Origin: Halorhodospira abdelmalekii
GTDB taxonomy: Bacteria > Pseudomonadota > Gammaproteobacteria > Nitrococcales > Halorhodospiraceae
Direction of reading: 5' to 3'
DNA length: 64,000 bases
Assembly (NCBI RefSeq): GCF_016583625.1
Contig: NZ_NRRN01000002.1
Span: 57,345 to 121,344, forward strand
The translations under genes and the position numbers were made by a program. Positions 42,709 to 51,082 of this stretch are shown here, one piece after another. Within the stretch, counting starts at the first letter, position 1, and each line of letters opens with the position of its first letter. Below the pieces are notes generated by a model. It was not told the DNA's origin and did no database searches. It worked only from the letters and a program-made list of their open reading frames with translations.

Positions 42709-43449
42709 GTGACCATCGTCTCCCACCGTTACCAATTCGTCTTCGTTAAAACGCGCAAAACGGCGGGTAGCTCGTTGGAACTGGCCCTTGCTAAGCACCT
42801 TGGGCCTGACGATGTCATTACCCCGGTCGCCGAGCGGATGCGCGCACGACTCGGCTTTCCTGGGCCGCAGAACGACCGTCTAGCGGTCAATGCGCGCCCC
42901 GATCGCATCGTCCGACGGCTACGTGGCTATGCCAGTGATGCGCAGTGGGAGCAGGGACGATACTGGCGGCAAGTCGTGCGCGATGGCCTGCCGGCCTACT
43001 GCCATCAGCATATGAGTGCGCAGCGGCTGCGTCAGCAACTTGGGGCGCAGCGGTGGCGGAACTACTTTACGTTTACCATTGAGCGCAATCCCTACGCTCT
43101 TGCAGTCTCCCGTTACCGATACCGCCACCGGCAAAAGAAGGCCCCGGACTCTTTCCGTGCCTTCCTCGACTCTGGGATTATGGCGCGCAAGAGCAATTTT
43201 CGTCTCTATAGCGACGGCGCACGTCCGCTCGTTGATCGTATCGTGCGCTATGAGAACTTGCGCGAGGAGCTGACTGCCGTCAGTGAGCAGATCGGCTATC
43301 CGGAGGATATCGGCGCCATCATGGCCGATATCCACACCAAGGGCAGCGGAGCCAAGGTCGATTATCGTGAATACTATGACGACGCCTGCCGCGAGATCGT
43401 CGCCCGCGAGTGCGCCCGTGAGATCGAGTGGATGGGCTATCGCTTCTAA
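42709..43449 (+). CDS. Sulfotransferase family protein (heparan-sulfotransferase-like)
   Basis: A 246-residue protein starting at GTG 42709. The 5'-phosphosulfate loop is FVFVKTRKTAGSSLELAL and the 3'-phosphate-binding segment FTIERNPYALAVSRYRYR, both characteristic of the Sulfotransfer_2 (carbohydrate sulfotransferase) group. It should transfer sulfate from PAPS to a glycan hydroxyl. Its stop TAA overlaps the next start by one base (TAATG), indicating coupling with the LPS-kinase-like gene. One of four sulfotransferase-fold genes in the region. Confidence 0.85.
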   Translation: MTIVSHRYQFVFVKTRKTAGSSLELALAKHLGPDDVITPVAERMRARLGFPGPQNDRLAVNARPDRIVRRLRGYASDAQWEQGRYWRQVVRDGLPAYCHQHMSAQRLRQQLGAQRWRNYFTFTIERNPYALAVSRYRYRHRQKKAPDSFRAFLDSGIMARKSNFRLYSDGARPLVDRIVRYENLREELTAVSEQIGYPEDIGAIMADIHTKGSGAKVDYREYYDDACREIVARECAREIEWMGYRF

Positions 43450-44447
43450 TGTCAACGCCGACGCCGCTGGAGCCGATGCGCCTGCCATCGTCACTGACCG
43501 AACGCGTGTATGCAGCGGTGGCGGAGGATTCGTGCATCGCCTACCGATTCGATGACGGCGATGAAGGCGATGACGAGCGGGCGCTTTGGGTGACCGATGC
43601 ACAACATTTGACGCCGACAGCTTTTGCGGAGTTGTTGGTGCAATGGGAGGCGGCGTTGCCGCACCGCGGCGAACTGCTGCATGACCGACGTCGGCATACG
43701 GTCTACCGGCTTGAGACCGCTGAATTCGGTCCGGTGGTCCTTAAGTACACGAACCCGGGCAAGACCAAACGACGCTCGGCGGTGGCAGCGTGGCTGACCG
43801 GGCGACGCCTTCATCGTGCACTGCCCGGTGCCGTCGCCGAGCCGTTGGCGGCGGTTGATCGTTACCGGGGGAACGCACGGGCGGGCGATCAAGGAAACGA
43901 TCAGGCGAACGAGGTGGTTACGGCGTGTCTGGTCTGTCGCTACATCGATGCGCACCCTCTCGATGAGGCGGTGATGGCCGAAGATCTGCACGCTGGGGAG
44001 CTTGCAGGGCGCATCGGCCGTTTTCAGGCGCGCTTGCATCGCAGCGGACTCCATCTGAAGGATTGCCGACTGGGTAATCTCTTGATGGTGACCGAGGCCT
44101 CGGCAGTGCGGAGTCAGTGGGCGGAGGCGGGGTCGGACGACAACGAAGGGTTGACTATTGTCGATTTGGAGGCGTTGGCCGAGGGTGAACCTACGCCTTT
44201 TAACGCTGCCCGCTTACTGCTCAAGTTGCGTCTCGCACCAGGCGATTTTGCCCGGGTTTGGGCGGCCTACGTGCGTGAGCGTGGCGAAGAGCTGAGCGCT
44301 GCCGAGCGGTTGCTGCTGTGGTGGCTCTACTGGCCGCTGCGGTGTGTTCGGCACCATCTGGTGCGTTTCAATCGACGTCGGCTGCGGCCGCTTCTAGGGA
44401 AGACGCGTCACGGTCTGCCGGTCGATCGCGCCCAACACCGCGAGTAG
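43449..44447 (+). CDS. Lipopolysaccharide kinase (WaaP/KdkA-like) family protein
   Basis: A 332-residue protein with a eukaryote-like kinase fold. LHDRRRHTVYRLETAEFGPVVLKYTNPGKTKRRSAVAAWLTGRRLHRALP contains the ATP-site Lys region, and RLHRSGLHLKDCRLGNLLMV and LTIVDLEALAEG give the catalytic (here HLKDCRLGN) and DxE metal motifs, as in Kdo/heptose kinases. It probably phosphorylates a core sugar of LPS or another glycan. An ATG at 43449 overlaps the upstream sulfotransferase stop. The C-terminal helices end in a basic tail. Confidence 0.78.
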   Translation: MSTPTPLEPMRLPSSLTERVYAAVAEDSCIAYRFDDGDEGDDERALWVTDAQHLTPTAFAELLVQWEAALPHRGELLHDRRRHTVYRLETAEFGPVVLKYTNPGKTKRRSAVAAWLTGRRLHRALPGAVAEPLAAVDRYRGNARAGDQGNDQANEVVTACLVCRYIDAHPLDEAVMAEDLHAGELAGRIGRFQARLHRSGLHLKDCRLGNLLMVTEASAVRSQWAEAGSDDNEGLTIVDLEALAEGEPTPFNAARLLLKLRLAPGDFARVWAAYVRERGEELSAAERLLLWWLYWPLRCVRHHLVRFNRRRLRPLLGKTRHGLPVDRAQHRE

Positions 44448-44454
44448 GATCTGC

Positions 44455-45423
44455 ATGTCGAGTATCGTCCCCAAAGAATTGATTCTGCATATCGGTTTTA
44501 ACAAGACCGCAAGCACCTGGCTGCAGCGCTACGTCTTCCCGCAGCTTGCACAGGTGCACTATCTAGGGCGGGGCCGCGAGCCGGTGCCGGGGCTGCGCGA
44601 CGGTTGGCTGCGCCAGCGACCGGCGTATCAGGTTCTCGGTCTGCCGCCGGCGCAGTGGCAGCAGCGAGCCGAGGCGGCAGCACGAGCTTTTGTTGCCGCT
44701 GCTGTCGATGAGCGACCGGGGCTGGTCTCGCATGAGCGCATGAGCGCACCGTGGCGGTTTTTTGGTGAGCGGGGAAAGCCCTTCCGTCACCCTTCGACCT
44801 TGTTCGAGAGCCTGGCGCAGCTTCGCGAGGCTGCCGAGCGGATCGGCATCGAACGCCTCGCCGTGCTCTTTTTGATTCGTCGTCAAGAGACGTATCTGCC
44901 GTCGTTCTACGCTGAGCGGAGCGATCGGATCGGCCATGCCGGACAGCGCGACTTCGAGGCGCAGCTAGGGCGAATTCTCGATCGTGACTACGCAACCCAG
45001 GGAGCCTTTCTCGACTATGCCCAGACGGTTGAGGGCCTGCGGCAAGTGTTGCCAGCGCAAGACTTGCTGGTGATGCCTTTCGAGCGGTTGCAGCAGGAGC
45101 CGGAGTGCTTTCTCAGAGCGCTTTGCAGCTTTATCGGCGAGGACTTTGCCGGGCTCAGCACCCGTGTCGAGCCGGGAAGACGTGGACGGCAGCGAACTGG
45201 AGGGCGTCCGAACAGCTGGCAGCTGCGTCGCCGCCGCGGCGGCGTAGTGCGCCCGGCAGCTCTGCGCCGTCGCTTAGGCCTCGATGCTGAGCGCACCGAA
45301 GTCACCCTCACCGCCGAGCTCGGCGAGCGGATTCGTTCAGTCTACCGGCCTGCAAATCAGCAATTGGCAGAGGTCGATCCTGCTCTCGCTGAGAGTTTGG
45401 CGACCTACGGCTACCTCGAGTGA
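44455..45423 (+). CDS. Sulfotransferase-fold protein
   Basis: A 322-residue protein. The N-terminal PAPS loop is LILHIGFNKTASTWLQRYVFP and the distal region FLIRRQETYLPSFYAERSDRIG corresponds to the 3'-phosphate motif (RRQ..S). The middle (QDLLVMPFERLQQEPECFLRALCSFIGED) is standard for bacterial sulfotransferases. Start ATG at 44455, AGGAT upstream, 7 bases after the kinase-like gene stop. It resembles the protein at 59537 in layout (HIGxxKxAST). Substrate is likely a surface polysaccharide. Confidence 0.82.
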   Translation: MSSIVPKELILHIGFNKTASTWLQRYVFPQLAQVHYLGRGREPVPGLRDGWLRQRPAYQVLGLPPAQWQQRAEAAARAFVAAAVDERPGLVSHERMSAPWRFFGERGKPFRHPSTLFESLAQLREAAERIGIERLAVLFLIRRQETYLPSFYAERSDRIGHAGQRDFEAQLGRILDRDYATQGAFLDYAQTVEGLRQVLPAQDLLVMPFERLQQEPECFLRALCSFIGEDFAGLSTRVEPGRRGRQRTGGRPNSWQLRRRRGGVVRPAALRRRLGLDAERTEVTLTAELGERIRSVYRPANQQLAEVDPALAESLATYGYLE

Positions 45424-45638
45424 GCTCAACGGGCTCGATAAGGTCGGTGCGATTGAACAGTTAGATGGAGGTGATGGGTGCAGTGGTGGGTGCAATGGAA
45501 AGGGGGCGATCAGCGATAGGTCGATGGGCCAGCGAGACGGGTGAGGGCTGCCTTGCCTTTTGTAGACGCTCCCCCTAGCATAGGGCGGCATCGGTCCAGC
45601 GCGAAACTGGTCGGTTACAAGTCATCCTGGGAGAGGTC

Positions 45639-47693
45639 GTGTATATCCACGAGCGCTTGTTTGACCTAAAGCGACCCGTTAAGCGGTGGATCATGTTGGG
45701 GGCCGATGCGCTCATGCTCCCCGTTGCTTTGTGGGCCGCGTTTGCGCTCAGCTTGAGCACGCCCACCCCCGAGGTGCTGCCCGCCTACGCTTGGCTCTTC
45801 GTGGTGATCCCGCTCTGTGCCCTGCCGATCTTCGCCGTGTTTGGATTGTATCGCGTGGTGGTGCGCTACATGGGGCCAGAAGCGGTCATGGCAGTCCTTA
45901 AGGGGGTGACGGTCGCGGCCTTGCTCTTTGCGGTCGTTGCCACCCTGGGGCGGCTCGATGGTGTGCCTCACGCGACGTTCCTGATCTTTTGGCTAGTGGC
46001 ATTGCTCATGGTTGGAGGCTCGCGCTTCATTGTGCGCGCCTGGTTTCAATCCGTTGCCAAGCGCAAGGAAGACAAAAAACCGGTGGCGATTTACGGGGCC
46101 GGCCCGGACGGAATTCAATTGGCCTCTAGCCTAGATAGCGGATTAGAGTATCAGCCGGTTGCCTTCGTCGATGACAATCCGGCCAAGCAGGGAACGGTGA
46201 TCTCGGGGTTGCCGGTCGAGTCGCCGCAGCAGCTCCCCGGCCTCATCAAGCGTCACAAAGTGATGCACGTCCTGCTTGCTATGCCGCGGCTGTCACGGGC
46301 GCGCCGGCGCGAGATCGTCGGCCGTCTTGAGCCGTTGCGTGCCCACATCCTCACGGTCCCGAACCCAAACGATCTGCTCTCCAAGCGGGCGCGCCTCGAT
46401 CAGGTGCGCGAGGTTGAGATTGAGGATCTGCTTGGCCGTGACTCGGTGGTTCCGCGAGTCGATCTCTTAGCAACCTGCATCACGGGCAAGGCGGTAATGG
46501 TTACAGGGGCCGGTGGTTCAATAGGCTCTGAGTTGTGTCGGCAGATCTTGCGTCTACGGCCGCAACGCCTGGTTTTGCTGGAGCGCTCGGAGTACGCCCT
46601 CTACAATATTGAGCGCGAGTTGCGTTCACAAATTGCTGGTTTCTCCGACTGGGTTGAGCTGCAGGCGGTCCTCGGTGACGTCGCCGATGGGGTCCGTATG
46701 GAAGCGCTTATGCGCGGTTTTGGCGTCGATACGGTTTACCACGCTGCAGCCTATAAGCACGTTCCGATGGTGGAGGGCAATTCGGTCGAGGGCGTGCGTA
46801 ACAACGTCTTCGGCACGCTGAATCTAGCGAGTGCTGCGGCACAGGTGGGAGTTAGACACTTTGTCCTGATCAGTACCGATAAGGCTGTGCGCCCCTCGAA
46901 CGTCATGGGGGCGACGAAGCGTCTGGCTGAACTCATTTTGCAGGCTTTGGCCCGTCAGCCCGATATCAGAACCCGCTTCTCTATGGTGCGCTTTGGTAAC
47001 GTCCTGGACTCCTCGGGGTCGGTCGTGCCGCTGTTTCGCGAGCAGATTAAGCAGGGGGGGCCGGTGACCGTGACCCACCCTGAAGTGACTCGCTACTTCA
47101 TGACCATTTCGGAGGCGGCCTCGCTGGTCATCCAGGCCGGCTCGATGGCCGAGGGCGGAGAGGTCTTTGTGCTCGATATGGGGGAGCCGGTCCGGGTGCT
47201 TGATCTTGCCAAGCGTTTGATTCGCCTCTCCGGCTTTGAAGAGCGGACGCAGGAGAATCCGCAGGGCGATATCGAGATCCGGTTCATCGGGCTGCGCCCC
47301 GGTGAGAAGCTGTACGAGGAGTTGCTGCTTGGGCGCAAGGTGATGGGGACCGAACACCCGATGATCATGCGTGCTCAAGAGGCTTATTTGCCGTGGTCCG
47401 CGCTCTGTGAACTGCTGCAGACGCTGCGCGATGCCTGTGATCGGTTCGATGGTCGGCGAGTGCGGAGTGCGCTAGCGGCAGCGGTGGAAGGCTACGAGGT
47501 CATCAGGCCGGTCGAGGGCTTGCTGGTCTGGGATTGGGTGCAGCATACAGGCTCGGAGACGCCGGCGGAGAGGGTTGCCGAGGTGGCAGCGGAGTTCGCC
47601 GCTACGGAGAACGAGACGGCCGCGGAGCGCTTCTGCGTGGGGATCGACTTCTCGACGGATTATGCCGAACGCTACCGGGACGTGCGCGCGTAA
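45639..47693 (+). CDS. UDP-GlcNAc 4,6-dehydratase, membrane type (WbpM/FlaA1/CapD)
   Basis: A 684-residue protein with four N-terminal membrane helices, a CoA-binding-like domain (VAIYGAGPDGIQLASSL, YQPVAFVDDNPAKQG) and a C-terminal short-chain dehydrogenase domain (about residues 285-600). Its signature is GKAVMVTGAGGSIGSELCRQIL, VYHAAAYKHVPMVE and ISTDKAVRPSNVMGATKRLAE, in which Met replaces the usual catalytic Tyr, as in WbpM/PglF. It should make UDP-4-keto-6-deoxy-GlcNAc. The GTG at 45639 follows GGGAGAGG. Converging with the phosphoglycosyl transferase and aminotransferase genes, it suggests a 4-amino-6-deoxy (bacillosamine-like) first sugar. Confidence 0.93.
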   Translation: MYIHERLFDLKRPVKRWIMLGADALMLPVALWAAFALSLSTPTPEVLPAYAWLFVVIPLCALPIFAVFGLYRVVVRYMGPEAVMAVLKGVTVAALLFAVVATLGRLDGVPHATFLIFWLVALLMVGGSRFIVRAWFQSVAKRKEDKKPVAIYGAGPDGIQLASSLDSGLEYQPVAFVDDNPAKQGTVISGLPVESPQQLPGLIKRHKVMHVLLAMPRLSRARRREIVGRLEPLRAHILTVPNPNDLLSKRARLDQVREVEIEDLLGRDSVVPRVDLLATCITGKAVMVTGAGGSIGSELCRQILRLRPQRLVLLERSEYALYNIERELRSQIAGFSDWVELQAVLGDVADGVRMEALMRGFGVDTVYHAAAYKHVPMVEGNSVEGVRNNVFGTLNLASAAAQVGVRHFVLISTDKAVRPSNVMGATKRLAELILQALARQPDIRTRFSMVRFGNVLDSSGSVVPLFREQIKQGGPVTVTHPEVTRYFMTISEAASLVIQAGSMAEGGEVFVLDMGEPVRVLDLAKRLIRLSGFEERTQENPQGDIEIRFIGLRPGEKLYEELLLGRKVMGTEHPMIMRAQEAYLPWSALCELLQTLRDACDRFDGRRVRSALAAAVEGYEVIRPVEGLLVWDWVQHTGSETPAERVAEVAAEFAATENETAAERFCVGIDFSTDYAERYRDVRA

Positions 47694-47707
47694 CGTAAGG
47701 AACGGTG

Positions 47708-48337
47708 CTAGTCGGCAGGGACGGCTTGCCGGAGGATTCGGTATAGCGTGCGCCCGATGATGCGGATGTCTTCGCGCACCGACTGTCGCCTGACGTACTC
47801 AGCGTAGCGGTTGAGTTTGTGCGGCAGGATCTCTTCGATATACGCCCGGTGCGGATCCTCATGCCGAGCCAGAATTTTGCTTTCATCGAGCATCTCCAGT
47901 GAGGCGTAATCGGTTATCCCCGGGCGAACGGAGAGCACCAGGTCGTGCAATGCGGCTGGGTAGTGGGCGACATACTCCGGCACTTCGGGGCGTGGGCCGA
48001 CCAGGCTCATGCGCCCGCGTACGACATCGATCAATTGCGGCAACTCATCGAGTTTATAGCGGCGCAGGAGATGCCCAGCACGGGTGATGCGGCGATCCTC
48101 TCCGATCGTCAGCCGCCCGACCGCTTCGCTGCCGGTGCGCATGGTACGGAACTTAAAGATATGAAAAGGCCTGCCGTACTGTCCGATGCGGAGTTGTCGA
48201 AAAAAGACCGGTCCGGGCGAGTCGAGTTTGATCCAGAGTGCGATGCCGATAAGCAGTGGGGCGAGCAGGCAGAGTCCGATGCTCGCGGTGACTAGGTCAA
48301 AGAGGCGCTTGAGTGTGAGTGATTCGCGTCTCGCCAT
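47708..48337 (-). CDS. Undecaprenyl-phosphate phosphoglycosyl transferase (PglC/WcaJ-type)
   Basis: A 209-residue monotopic phosphoglycosyl transferase that loads the first sugar phosphate onto undecaprenyl phosphate. Features: re-entrant N-terminal helix KRLFDLVTASIGLCLLAPLLIGIALWIKLDSPGPVFFRQLRIG, catalytic HIFKFRTM region, RYKLDELPQLIDVVRGRMSLVGPRPEVPEYV and SVRPGITDYASLE. Size and lack of extra helices match the small PglC-like form. Immediately downstream (12 bases) of the DegT aminotransferase on the same strand, supporting the diamino/amino sugar scheme. Confidence 0.93.
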   Translation of the reverse strand: MARRESLTLKRLFDLVTASIGLCLLAPLLIGIALWIKLDSPGPVFFRQLRIGQYGRPFHIFKFRTMRTGSEAVGRLTIGEDRRITRAGHLLRRYKLDELPQLIDVVRGRMSLVGPRPEVPEYVAHYPAALHDLVLSVRPGITDYASLEMLDESKILARHEDPHRAYIEEILPHKLNRYAEYVRRQSVREDIRIIGRTLYRILRQAVPAD

Positions 48338-48349
48338 ATGCGCAGACCC

Positions 48350-49519
48350 TTATCGACTCACAATCTGTCGGACCGCCGCAATCACGCGGGCGGCGTCGGC
48401 ATCGCTCATCGCGGTATAGAGTGGCAGGGTGACCTCCTGCTCAAAGAGCCGTTCGGCAATGGGGAAATCGGCCGCCGTTACGCCGCAGTAGTCACGCCAG
48501 TAGGGGTGCCGGTGCAGCGGAATAAAGTGTACCGAGCAGCCGATGCCGCGTGCAGCCATCGCGGCAATAAAATCGTCTCGGTTGATTTCGGCCTCTGGTG
48601 CTAGCCGGATCGGATAGAGGTGCCACGCCTGCATCTCCCCCACCGGAGCGGTTGGCGGCAGGATCAGCGGCAGTCCCGCTAGGCCGTCTGCGTAACGCGC
48701 CGCGAGGGCTTGCCGGCGAGCGTGCAACGCAGGCAAGCGGGCCAATTGCTGAAGCCCGAGGGCGGCGGCGATATCGCTCATGTTGTACTTAAAGCCGGGG
48801 GCGATGACTTCGTAGTACCAGTCGGCGGACGGGGTGCGGTGGCGCTCGAAGCTATCGTGGCTGATCCCGTGCAGACGCATCGTGCGGGCCCGGTTGGCCA
48901 ACGCCTCATCGAACGTCACCAACATGCCGCCCTCGCCAGTGGTGATGGTCTTATTGGCGTAAAAGCTAAAGATGGTGGCGGCGCTCGGCAGGGTGCCGAT
49001 CAACTGGCCTCGCCAAGTGCTTGGCAGGGCGTGGGCGGCATCCTCAATCAGGGCGACGGCGTGGCGCTCCGCTAGCCGTTGCAAGGCCGACATATCGCAG
49101 GCTAAACCGGCGAAGTGGACCGGCATGATCGCGCGAGTGCGGGGCGTAATGGCGGCGGCGACTGCCACTGGGTCGATGTTGAAGGTCCGCTCATCGACAT
49201 CGACCAAGCGTGGTGTGGCGCCTAGATAGCGCACCACCTCGGCGGTAGCGGTGAAGGTGTAGTCGGGGACGATGACCTCATCGCCGGGTCCGATGCCAAG
49301 CGCCTCTAGTGCCAGGTGCATCCCGGCAGTTGCCGAGTTGACGGCGACGCAGTGCGGTGTTCTGCCGCGACCAGCCAGGTAGGCAGCAAAGCGCGCCTCA
49401 AAGGCCCGGGTTCGGGGTCCGCTCGTGACCCACCCCGAACGCAGAGCGGCGACCACTTCGGTGATCTCAGCCTCACCGATATCGGGGCGGGCGAAAGGCA
49501 GAAAGTCACTGCGGCTCAC
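48350..49519 (-). CDS. DegT/DnrJ/EryC1 sugar aminotransferase
   Basis: A 389-residue PLP enzyme that aminates a nucleotide 4-keto (or 3-keto) sugar. GTG start at 49519 after AAGGAG. Motifs: AALRSGWVTSGPRTRAFEARFA, VNSATAGMHLALEALGIGPGDEVIVPDYTFTATAE, VALIEDAAHALPS, and FSFYANKTITTGEGGMLV with the PLP lysine. The C-terminus has the family HFIPLHRHPYWRDYCG. With the WbpM-type dehydratase and PglC-type transferase next door, a PglE-like 4-aminotransferase role is most likely. Confidence 0.92.
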   Translation of the reverse strand: MSRSDFLPFARPDIGEAEITEVVAALRSGWVTSGPRTRAFEARFAAYLAGRGRTPHCVAVNSATAGMHLALEALGIGPGDEVIVPDYTFTATAEVVRYLGATPRLVDVDERTFNIDPVAVAAAITPRTRAIMPVHFAGLACDMSALQRLAERHAVALIEDAAHALPSTWRGQLIGTLPSAATIFSFYANKTITTGEGGMLVTFDEALANRARTMRLHGISHDSFERHRTPSADWYYEVIAPGFKYNMSDIAAALGLQQLARLPALHARRQALAARYADGLAGLPLILPPTAPVGEMQAWHLYPIRLAPEAEINRDDFIAAMAARGIGCSVHFIPLHRHPYWRDYCGVTAADFPIAERLFEQEVTLPLYTAMSDADAARVIAAVRQIVSR

Positions 49520-49537
49520 GTCTTACTCCTTGGATGT

Positions 49538-50983
49538 TTACCACTCACAGTGGGCCTCGTAGGTTGACAAAGGATAGAGCGGATGGAGCCCGACTGCGAT
49601 CAGTCGTCCCGTCTGGGGGTGCGCCTCGCGCTGCGAGTCAATCAGCGCTTGCATCCTTTTATAGTCCGCTGGCGTGATGCAGGTCGCATCGATTTTTCGC
49701 CGGATACGCCTCGATACTGTATGGGAGGCAGCGGAGTAGCTCGGATCGGGTACACGCCACCCCTCGCCGTAGCAGCCGGTCAGAATCTTCTCGGGGTGGC
49801 GGGGGATCTCAACCGGCTCTCCGCGCAGCCGCACAGTTTGTGTCGGCAGGCAATCGTCTGGTGTCAGCGGCAGAGAGGTTTGCGGAGGGGTCCAGAGCGC
49901 GCCCTCTGCGTACCAGATTGGATGCACATCAAGTTGCACATCGGGCGGATCCTCTTGACAGCGCAGACGAAAGAGACGGCCGTTGCGGTTGAAGCTGCAA
50001 GTGAAGCCAGCGAGCACCAACTCGACCACTATCTGCATCGTCTCCTGTTTCACGGCGGCGGCGCTGCGCTGCTGCGATAGGTAGCCGACATCGAAGTCGT
50101 CGTCGCCGGGGATGAAGTCGCCTTCGCGGACTTGGCCGAGGAGGGTGCCGTACATCAGCAGCAGGGGCGTGTTGAGCCTCTGCATGAAGTAGTGCCGCGC
50201 TTGAGCGTAGGTCGCAAGGCAGCGCGTTTGACGGCGGTCGGCCATGGTCGGGGTGGGCGCTAAGAATCCCTTTTTATCGATGCTGCCACCGGCCCGCAGG
50301 TGTTCAAAGAGCGAGCCGTCCCCATGCGGAATCGTGATTTCGGCCGCTGTGGTCTGCTCGAAGCCTAAGGTCTGCCCCTCTGCAGTGCGCACCGACAGGC
50401 GGGCGGAATAGGGTAGAGATGCTAAAACCTCGCGGCTGAGATGGTAGTAAAAGAAGGGCGGCAGCAGTCTACGGCGATGCAGAGGGAGTGTTCTAATGCG
50501 CTCTTCGTCGAGCCACAACTCGAGGTGGCGCGCTGCGGTCGTGCGCCGACCGACAAACCCCTCTAACCGAAGCCCTAAGTGGGTAAAGTCGGCGTCAAAA
50601 CGTCCCGCCGGTTTGATGCTGGAGCTGGGGGTCGTTGGGTGAAGCGTCGTGCCGTGATCGGATCGGGGGCTCTTGCCAATGGGGTGGATCGTGCAGAGAA
50701 AGAGGGGGTCGGGAGAGGGGCGCGCGCTGCCGTTCAGGCGCCACTCTAAGCGGGTAGCGTAGAATTCAACCAGCGCTTTGTATTTGAAGACGCTTCTTGA
50801 GCCCGAGTGGGCCCGATGCGCGGTTAGACGGTGGGCGGTGCGGTAGCCGAGGGCGGCTACCCGGGGGAGCCCGAGTCGATCACCGGTGCGCCCGAGCAGG
50901 AAGGGCAGCAGCACGGCCAGGCTGTTAAAGGTTAGGTAGAGTCGCGCAAGGCTTTTCAGATGTGAGAGGCTTGAGGCAAGCAA
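49538..50983 (-). CDS. LicD-like phosphotransferase
   Basis: A 481-residue protein whose C-terminal half carries the LicD/nucleotidyltransferase-fold signature: PLLLMYGTLLGQVREGDFIPGDDDFDVGYL (residues about 275-304) and LTGCYGEGWRVPDPSY near the end. LicD proteins transfer phosphocholine or similar phospho/phosphono groups from CDP carriers to glycans. The N-terminal 220 residues are an unrecognised, probably beta-rich domain. The frame starts with TTG at 50983 without a strong ribosome site, so the start is uncertain. Separated by about 100 bases of tandem repeats from the second LicD-like gene at 51083. Confidence 0.8.
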   Translation of the reverse strand: MLASSLSHLKSLARLYLTFNSLAVLLPFLLGRTGDRLGLPRVAALGYRTAHRLTAHRAHSGSRSVFKYKALVEFYATRLEWRLNGSARPSPDPLFLCTIHPIGKSPRSDHGTTLHPTTPSSSIKPAGRFDADFTHLGLRLEGFVGRRTTAARHLELWLDEERIRTLPLHRRRLLPPFFYYHLSREVLASLPYSARLSVRTAEGQTLGFEQTTAAEITIPHGDGSLFEHLRAGGSIDKKGFLAPTPTMADRRQTRCLATYAQARHYFMQRLNTPLLLMYGTLLGQVREGDFIPGDDDFDVGYLSQQRSAAAVKQETMQIVVELVLAGFTCSFNRNGRLFRLRCQEDPPDVQLDVHPIWYAEGALWTPPQTSLPLTPDDCLPTQTVRLRGEPVEIPRHPEKILTGCYGEGWRVPDPSYSAASHTVSRRIRRKIDATCITPADYKRMQALIDSQREAHPQTGRLIAVGLHPLYPLSTYEAHCEW

Positions 50984-51004
50984 GACGCTGAACCGTTCCT
51001 GGGC

Positions 51005-51076
51005 GAGTGGGTCATGTGGATCGAGTGGATCAATTGGCTCAATTGGGTCAATTGGGTTGAACGGGCCGAGTGGATC
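51005..51076. repeat. Degenerate 9-bp tandem repeats between the LicD-like genes
   Basis: GAGTGGATC and TCAATTGGG/TCAATTGGC units recur through the gap between the two LicD-like genes, with GAGTGGATCGA-type units at both ends. A related short repeat (GTGCTGTA, GCACCGTAA) lies just inside the downstream gene at about 51138-51165, where it makes a YSTYGAYSTY C-terminal peptide. Confidence 0.8.
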
Positions 51077-51082
51077 GAAGAC